A stretch of DNA of 10,409 nucleotides from Acidobacteriota bacterium (GTDB taxonomy: Bacteria; Acidobacteriota; Terriglobia; UBA7540): NCBI GenBank assembly GCA_021789565.1, contig JAJYJL010000154.1, positions 1 through 10,409 of the forward strand, given 5' to 3'. A program made the position numbers and the translations under genes. Positions 5,434 to 10,409 of the stretch are shown here, one piece after another. The number at the start of each line of letters is the position of its first letter. The stretch's first letter is position 1. Under the pieces are notes generated by a model. It was not told the origin of the DNA, did not search any database, and saw only the letters and a list, made by a program, of their open reading frames with translations.

Positions 5434-8322
5434 ATGATTATCGACTTTTTTAGAAGATTGCGGCGGCCGTTTCTGGCATTGCTGGCGTTGTTTTGCTTTT
5501 CTGCCGCGGTTTTTGCGCAGACGACAGGCAATGGCAGCCTGAGCGGCCAGGTAACAGACCCCTCCGGCGCGGCCATCCCCGCCGCCACCGTCACCCTGAC
5601 GGGGCCGAACCACTCGGTTAAAACGGCCCAGACCGACGAGCAGGGGCGCTACAGCTTCAAGGACCTTGCCCCAGGCGCCTATCTGGTAGCCATCGGCACC
5701 CAGGGTTTTGCAACTTTCACCAGGGCCGATATTCAGGTGGCCAAGGGCCGTCCGCAGGTGGTAAACGCCCAACTGGCCGTGGTGATGGAAAAACAGCAGG
5801 TGACGGTGGAGAGCGAGAGTCAGGCGCTCAGCGTGAATCCTGAAAACAACGTCGGCGCCGTGGTGCTGAAGGGCGAGGCCCTGAAAGCCCTCTCCGACGA
5901 CCCCGACGATTTGCAGACCGAACTTCAGGAGCTGGCCGGGCCGGCGGCGGGACCGAACGGCGGGCAGATCTACATTGACGGATTCTCCGGAGGACAGTTG
6001 CCGCCCAAAGAGGCCATCCTGGAAGTGCACGTGAACCAGAACCCCTTTTCGGCCGCGTATGAACGGCTGGGCTACGGCCGCATTGACATCACGACCAAGC
6101 CGGGCTTCCAGAAGTATCATGGCAGCATCTTTTCTTTCGGCAACGATTCGGCGTTTAATTCCCGGAACCCCTTTGTGACGGACCAGCCGGGCTACCATTC
6201 GGAGATGTTTGCAGGCAGTTTCGGCGGGCCCATCAGCAAGAAAGCCTCCTTCTTTTTCAATATGTTCCACCGCAGCACGGACAACACCTCCATTGTCAAC
6301 GCGGTTGTTCCCGCCGCGAACTTTGCTTCGGGCGGAACCTTGCTGAACGAGGCTGTTCCCAGCCCCTCATCCAGAACCAACATCAGTCCGCGGGTGGACC
6401 TGCAACTGAGCAATAACAACGTGATGTCCATCCGGTACCAGCGCTGGTCGAACGAAAACACCAATGCGGGCATCGGGCAATTCCAGCTTCCAATCAACGG
6501 CCACAACTCGTCGGGCAGCGAAAACCTGGTCCAGGTGAGCGACACGCAGGTCATCAGCACGCGCACCGTTACCCAAACGCGCTTTCAGTATCGCCACTCC
6601 GAGGATATCCAGAACCCTTTGAGCACCGACCCCACCCTGAACGTCATCGGCGCCTTCACCGGGGGTGGAAGCAGCCATGGAACAGTACTGGACACGGGAA
6701 ACCAGTACGAATTGCAGAGCCAGACCTCCATGACCTTTGGCCGGCACGCGCTGAGTTATGGCGGCCGCGTCCGGGACATCGGCGATTCCGTCAACACCAC
6801 CAGCGGCTACAACGGCACGTTCACTTTTACGGGTATTGATCCTTATTCGATTTACCTCCAGGATCTCGCACAAGGACTGACCCCGGCGCAGATCATCGCG
6901 GCGGGCGGAGGCGCCAGCCAGTTCTCCATCATTACCGGCAATCCGGTGGCCAGCGCCAACCGCGTCGACTTCGCGCTCTATGCCGAAGACACCTGGCGTG
7001 TGCGGCCGAATATTTCGCTGACCGGGGGCCTGCGCTTCGAAGGGCAGAACCACATCAGCGACCATTTTGACATCGCACCGCGCGTGGGGTTCGCCTGGGG
7101 GATCGGCAAAAGCGGGACCGCTCCCAAAACCGTCCTGCGGGCGGGTGCGGGAATCTTCTACGACCGGTTTGACGTGGACAACATCCTGCAGGCCGAGCAG
7201 TTGAACGGCATCACCCAGCAACAGTCCATCGTCAACTCGCCGGACTTCCTGCCCGGAAATATTCCGCCTCTGAATACCCTGGCGGGTTCTGCCACATTTC
7301 CCACCATCTACCAGATTGCGCAGAATTACCAGACGCCGTACGTCATCGAGGGCGCGGTGGGACTGGAACGGCAGGTGACCAAAAATTTAAAGACCTCCGT
7401 CACCTACGTGACAACGCATGGCATCCATCAACTGCTGACGCGCAACGTCAACGCGCCGCTGCCCGGCACCTACGACCCCACCGATCCTTCCAGCGGCGAA
7501 CGGCCGTTCGGTGACGTGGGCAACATTTATCAGTATGAGTCCGCCGGACTGTACAATGAGAACCAGTTGATCACCAACTTTAACCTCCGCATGGGACCGG
7601 CGCTGTCGCTGTTCGGCGTTTACACGCTGAGCTACGCCAATACCAACGCCAGCGGCGGCGCCTTCCCCATGGACCAGTACGATCTTGCGCAGAGCTACGG
7701 AGCGGCCCCTTGGGCAACCCGCAACCGCTTCTTCCTGGGCGGGTCCGTCGGCATGCCCTACGGATTCAGCTTCAGCCCCTTCATGGTGTTGAGTTCCGGC
7801 CGCCCCTATAACATCACCCTTGGGCAGGACCTGAACGGGGACTCAATCTACAACGACCGGCCGGGCATCTCCACAACCCTGTGCCCGACCTGCGTGCAAA
7901 CCGGGCTGGGTATCTTCAACGTCGATCCCGTTTCCGGCCAGCAGCTTGTGCCCGTCAATTACCTGACCGGCCCCGGCCAGTTCTCCATGAACGCGCGGCT
8001 ATCCAGGACCTTCGGTTTCGGCAAAGAGGTTGGCGGCGGTGGCGGCGGCGGGTTTCATGGCCACGGTGGTCACGGAGGGCTCGGCGGGCGCGGACTCAGC
8101 AGCGGCGGAGGCGGTCCCCGCTTCGGAAGCTCCAGCAACCGGCATTACCAGCTTGAACTGGGCGTCATGGCCCACAACGTCTTCAACAAGGTGAACCTGG
8201 GAACACCCATAGGCAATCTCACGTCGCGGCTGTTCGGCCAGTCGAATTCGCTTGCCGGCGGATTCTTTAACAACCAGTCGGCCAATCGCTCAATCAATCT
8301 GTTTCTGCGGTTCAGTTTTTAG
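5434..8322 (+). CDS. TonB-dependent outer-membrane receptor, Oar-like, with carboxypeptidase-regulatory-like domain
   Basis: The 962-aa protein begins with a Sec signal peptide: basic RRLRRP, a Leu-rich core, then AVFA before Gln29. A CarboxypepD_reg-like beta-sandwich follows at about 34-117 (GSLSGQVTDPSGAAIPAATV). Next is a short plug region (about 138-225), then a long beta-barrel with alternating aromatic strands that ends in LFLRFSF, the C-terminal Phe signal for outer-membrane insertion. This build is typical of the large Acidobacteriota receptor families, which import bulky substrates using TonB energy. The substrate is unknown, and I see no clear TonB box. Odd points are a Gly7 run followed by FHGHGGHGG at about 867-882, and a CPTC motif at 817-820, both probably in outer loops. 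I chose ATG 5434 because GGAGG lies six bases upstream. ATG 5404, ten codons earlier, lacks a site. Confidence 0.93.
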   Translation: MIIDFFRRLRRPFLALLALFCFSAAVFAQTTGNGSLSGQVTDPSGAAIPAATVTLTGPNHSVKTAQTDEQGRYSFKDLAPGAYLVAIGTQGFATFTRADIQVAKGRPQVVNAQLAVVMEKQQVTVESESQALSVNPENNVGAVVLKGEALKALSDDPDDLQTELQELAGPAAGPNGGQIYIDGFSGGQLPPKEAILEVHVNQNPFSAAYERLGYGRIDITTKPGFQKYHGSIFSFGNDSAFNSRNPFVTDQPGYHSEMFAGSFGGPISKKASFFFNMFHRSTDNTSIVNAVVPAANFASGGTLLNEAVPSPSSRTNISPRVDLQLSNNNVMSIRYQRWSNENTNAGIGQFQLPINGHNSSGSENLVQVSDTQVISTRTVTQTRFQYRHSEDIQNPLSTDPTLNVIGAFTGGGSSHGTVLDTGNQYELQSQTSMTFGRHALSYGGRVRDIGDSVNTTSGYNGTFTFTGIDPYSIYLQDLAQGLTPAQIIAAGGGASQFSIITGNPVASANRVDFALYAEDTWRVRPNISLTGGLRFEGQNHISDHFDIAPRVGFAWGIGKSGTAPKTVLRAGAGIFYDRFDVDNILQAEQLNGITQQQSIVNSPDFLPGNIPPLNTLAGSATFPTIYQIAQNYQTPYVIEGAVGLERQVTKNLKTSVTYVTTHGIHQLLTRNVNAPLPGTYDPTDPSSGERPFGDVGNIYQYESAGLYNENQLITNFNLRMGPALSLFGVYTLSYANTNASGGAFPMDQYDLAQSYGAAPWATRNRFFLGGSVGMPYGFSFSPFMVLSSGRPYNITLGQDLNGDSIYNDRPGISTTLCPTCVQTGLGIFNVDPVSGQQLVPVNYLTGPGQFSMNARLSRTFGFGKEVGGGGGGGFHGHGGHGGLGGRGLSSGGGGPRFGSSSNRHYQLELGVMAHNVFNKVNLGTPIGNLTSRLFGQSNSLAGGFFNNQSANRSINLFLRFSF

Positions 8323-8354
8323 CAGGTTATTGATATTTGCCGCGGAGAGGGCAG

Positions 8355-8396
8355 AGCGGCGGTCCCGCCCAGGCGGTGCCGCCGCTACTTTTTTTT
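8355..8396 (+). terminator. Rho-independent terminator built from a dispersed repeat
   Basis: Arms at 8355-8369 and 8372-8386 pair over 15 positions with one mismatch and one G-T pair around CA. After AC, eight T's follow (8389-8396). It lies 33 bases after the receptor stop codon and should end that transcript, separating it from the peptidase gene. Its core GTCCCGCC-CA-GGCGG and trailing GCTAC match the intergenic repeats at 3568 and 3629. Confidence 0.8.
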
Positions 8397-8494
8397 CAAC
8401 GCCCTGCCAGCGAGGTCCGCCGGGTTGGACCCGGCACTGCGTGCAGAAGCCAGCGGCGCGCGCACGGAAAGCCTGCGGGCGTACCACCCCAAAT

Positions 8495-8500
8495 TATGAT
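8495..8500 (+). promoter_or_regulatory. Possible -10 box for the peptidase gene
   Basis: TATGAT lies in the AT-rich patch at 8491-8520, after the receptor terminator and 60 bases before the peptidase start. No good -35 match lies 16-18 bases upstream. The placement is right for a promoter, but the call rests on one hexamer. Confidence 0.25.
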
Positions 8501-8561
8501 AGATTGACCTTTTTATTTCAGGGGAGAAACTGCCCATCAATTCATCCACGCCGAGGTGCCC

Positions 8562-10181
8562 GTGAAACCTTTCATCCTGAGAATTGTTGCTGTCGCATTC
8601 ATTGTTACTGTACTGCTGCCTGCCGCGGCCTACGCCCAGACCAAAGTGACGAAGCCGGCTGAAAAGTCAGAGACGGCGAAGACTGAAGAGTTCAAGCCGG
8701 AGCAGAAAGAGACCCAGGGCTCGGTGACCGTGGGCGGCCACGTGATCAATTACAACGCCTTCGCTGGCACCCTGGTAGTGCACCCAAAGAAACCGGATGA
8801 CGACGCAGACGATGCGGAGCAGTCCGATGAGGCCAAAGGGGGACAGCCGCCTGAAGCCAGCATGTTTTACGTTGCATACTTCAAGACCGGCGAAAAGACT
8901 GATGATCGCCCGGTGACGTTTCTTTACAATGGCGGGCCGGGCTCATCCAGCGTGTGGCTGCACATGGGAGCGTTCGGGCCGCGCCGGGTGGATACGGCTG
9001 ACCATTCGCACACGCCGCCGGCGCCCTATCGCGTGGTGAACAACCAATACAGCCTGCTTGACGTGAGCGACCTGGTTTTTGTGGACGCGCCGGGAACCGG
9101 CTTCAGCCGCATCCAGGCCAAGGACGCGAAGAAGGCCTTCTATAGCGTGGACGGAGACGCACATGCGTTTGCCGACTTCATCACGCAGTTCCTCTCAAAG
9201 TACGGCAGGTGGAATTCGCCGAAATATCTGTTTGGCGAAAGCTACGGCACCACGCGGTCAGCCCTGCTGGCCAATCTGCTGGAAACCGGTCACGACATCG
9301 ACCTGAACGGCGTGATCCTGCTTTCACAAATCCTGAACTTTGACCTCAGCCCGGATGGTCCGGAGACGAATCCCGGCATCGACCTCCCTTACGAATTGGC
9401 TCTGCCTACCTATGCGGCCACGGCTTGGTATCACCACAAGCTGCCCAATGCTCCCAAGGACTTGCAGCCACTGCTGGGCGAAGTGGAACATTTTGCCCTG
9501 ACCGATTACGCGGAGGCGCTGGAACAAGGTGCTGAGCTTCCTGCCGATCAGAAACATGCCATTGCCGAGAAATTGCACCAGTATACCGGCCTGCCCGTGG
9601 CCTACATCCTGAAGGCAAACCTGCGCATCGATGGCGGAGAGTTTGAGAAAAACCTTCAGGATTCGGAAGACCTGACGACCGGCCGGCTGGATACACGCTT
9701 CTCCGGGCCCACCTACGATCCGTTGAGCAAGGAGGCTGAGTATGATCCGCAGTCGGCGGCCATCAGCGCCGCCTACGTGGCCGCGTTCAACGACTATGTG
9801 CGGAAAGATTTGAAGTACGGAGAGAATCAGACATACAAGCCTGAGATCGAAATCAAGACCTGGAACTTCCTGCACCAGCCTCCCGGTGCAGACCAGCCCG
9901 CGCAGCAGTCCACCAACGTGATGCCGGATCTGGCGCAGGCCATGAAGTATAACCCTGACCTCCGGGTGATGCTGAACTCCGGCTACTTTGACCTGGCCAC
10001 GCCCTTCTTTGAGGGCATCTACGAAATGAAGCACCTGACCATCCCCGAAAAATTGCAGAAGAACATCGAAATCAAACACTACCAGTCCGGACACATGGTC
10101 TACGCCCACCTACCGTCATTGAAAGAACTGCACGACAACGTCTCGATGTTTATTCAAGAGGACGAACACCACAAACCTTAA
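8562..10181 (+). CDS. Exported S10 family serine carboxypeptidase
   Basis: The 539-aa product has a Sec signal peptide (hydrophobic IVAVAFIVTVLLPAAA, then AYAQ near residue 26). A Lys/Glu-rich stretch and an acidic linker (DDDADDAEQSDE, about 79-90) follow, then the alpha/beta-hydrolase domain. Family S10 motifs are all present: oxyanion loop YNGGPGSSSVWLHMGAFGP (122-140), nucleophile Ser227 in FGESYGTTRS, Asp477 in NSGYFDLATPF, and His511 in QSGHMVYAH. The full catalytic triad predicts an active carboxypeptidase that trims C-terminal residues from peptides, probably in the periplasm or outside. I chose GTG 8562 because GAGG lies five bases upstream and it gives a compact signal peptide. GTG 8556 is two codons earlier without such a site. 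The gene follows the receptor on the same strand but beyond a terminator. Exact peptide preference cannot be read from the sequence. Confidence 0.93.
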   Translation: MKPFILRIVAVAFIVTVLLPAAAYAQTKVTKPAEKSETAKTEEFKPEQKETQGSVTVGGHVINYNAFAGTLVVHPKKPDDDADDAEQSDEAKGGQPPEASMFYVAYFKTGEKTDDRPVTFLYNGGPGSSSVWLHMGAFGPRRVDTADHSHTPPAPYRVVNNQYSLLDVSDLVFVDAPGTGFSRIQAKDAKKAFYSVDGDAHAFADFITQFLSKYGRWNSPKYLFGESYGTTRSALLANLLETGHDIDLNGVILLSQILNFDLSPDGPETNPGIDLPYELALPTYAATAWYHHKLPNAPKDLQPLLGEVEHFALTDYAEALEQGAELPADQKHAIAEKLHQYTGLPVAYILKANLRIDGGEFEKNLQDSEDLTTGRLDTRFSGPTYDPLSKEAEYDPQSAAISAAYVAAFNDYVRKDLKYGENQTYKPEIEIKTWNFLHQPPGADQPAQQSTNVMPDLAQAMKYNPDLRVMLNSGYFDLATPFFEGIYEMKHLTIPEKLQKNIEIKHYQSGHMVYAHLPSLKELHDNVSMFIQEDEHHKP

Positions 10182-10226
10182 TGTCCTGAATTAGAAGTTC
10201 GTTGAAGAAATGATGCGTGAGACGCT

Positions 10227-10331
10227 GTCATTGCGAGAGCCGATGTTTTGATCGGCCCGAGGAATCTGCTGTGTTTTTCGGTCTCCGCGCCAGAAGCAGA
10301 TTCCTCTCCCGCATTGCGGGATCGGAATGAC
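10227..10331. repeat. Three-hairpin palindromic repeat element
   Basis: GTCATT (10227-10232) and AATGAC (10326-10331) bound the element as inverted ends. Inside are GCCGAT/ATCGGC (10239-10244 and 10251-10256), a perfect 12-base pair GAGGAATCTGCT/AGCAGATTCCTC (10259-10270 and 10295-10306), and CCCGC/GCGGG (10308-10312 and 10316-10320). The GTCATTGCGAG start is like a repeat class I recall between genes of many bacteria. It begins 46 bases after the peptidase stop codon and has no terminal T-run. Confidence 0.65.
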
Positions 10332-10354
10332 GTTAGCCCCAATACTGTTCACTT

Positions 10355-10360
10355 TATGAT
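10355..10360 (+). promoter_or_regulatory. Possible -10 box for the right-edge gene
   Basis: TATGAT occurs 22 bases before the ATG at 10383 in a locally AT-rich patch. The best upstream -35 candidate (TTAGCC at 10333-10338) matches only half of TTGACA. This is a weak call based on position and one hexamer. Confidence 0.2.
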
Positions 10361-10382
10361 TTTGATGCATCGGGACATCTCC

Positions 10383-10409
10383 ATGCGAACATTCAAACAA
10401 GCCGTTCGC
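10383..10409 (+). CDS. Start of a gene cut by the window edge
   Basis: Nine codons, MRTFKQAVR, run off the right edge. An in-frame ATG at 10365 would add six residues. A GGGA lies about eight bases before ATG 10383. Many Acidobacteriota MacB/FtsX-type ABC permeases begin in a similar way (basic, aromatic, then a membrane segment), but nine residues cannot establish this. Confidence 0.35.

Noticed and set aside
5359..7221. Long minus-strand open frames opposite the receptor gene
   Set aside because: They are antisense to a clearly recognised receptor, lack start signals and have no recognisable domains.
9324..10109. Minus-strand open frame of 261 codons opposite the peptidase gene
   Set aside because: It is antisense to the S10 catalytic domain, and its composition mirrors the codon bias of the other strand.

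Overview
The window looks like chromosomal DNA of a GC-rich member of the Acidobacteriota. This is an inference. It rests on an Oar-like TonB-dependent receptor with an N-terminal carboxypeptidase-regulatory-like domain, a secreted S10 serine carboxypeptidase, many Tat-style and Sec-style exported proteins, and wide intergenic spaces filled with dispersed GC-rich hairpin repeats. There is no rRNA, tRNA, CRISPR array, transposase or phage gene.

Layout. Positions 1-170 hold a strong rho-independent terminator, with a possible promoter just upstream. Positions 171-886 have no convincing gene but carry a 22-bp perfect palindrome and a minus-strand terminator-like hairpin. Positions 887-1468 (minus) encode a degenerate response-regulator receiver protein. 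Divergent from it, 1717-2997 (plus) encodes an iron-dependent alcohol dehydrogenase family protein that matches hydroxyacid-oxoacid transhydrogenase (ADHFE1/HOT) almost motif for motif. About 50 bases downstream is a broken Tat-signal gene (3047 to about 3318) with a one-base frameshift inside the signal peptide. Positions 3320-3680 are a cluster of unrelated hairpin repeats. Positions 3688-4489 hold at most a doubtful 62-aa minus-strand ORF. Positions 4490-4708 encode a small single-pass membrane protein. Positions 4709-5433 appear gene-free.

The right half carries the two best-supported large genes. One is a 962-aa TonB-dependent outer-membrane receptor (5434-8322), which ends in a repeat-derived terminator (8355-8396). 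The other is an exported S10 peptidase (8562-10181). Both start with Sec signal peptides, and a role in taking up and processing peptide or polymer nutrients at the envelope would fit, but the terminator between them argues for separate transcripts. After the peptidase comes a three-hairpin repeat element bounded by GTCATT/AATGAC, and the first nine codons of a further gene run off the right edge.

I see no clear new multi-gene system. The most useful leads are the HOT enzyme in a bacterium, the receiver that lacks part of its acidic pocket, the Gly/His-rich loop in the receptor, the frameshifted Tat gene, and a hairpin repeat family shared between intergenic DNA and a terminator.
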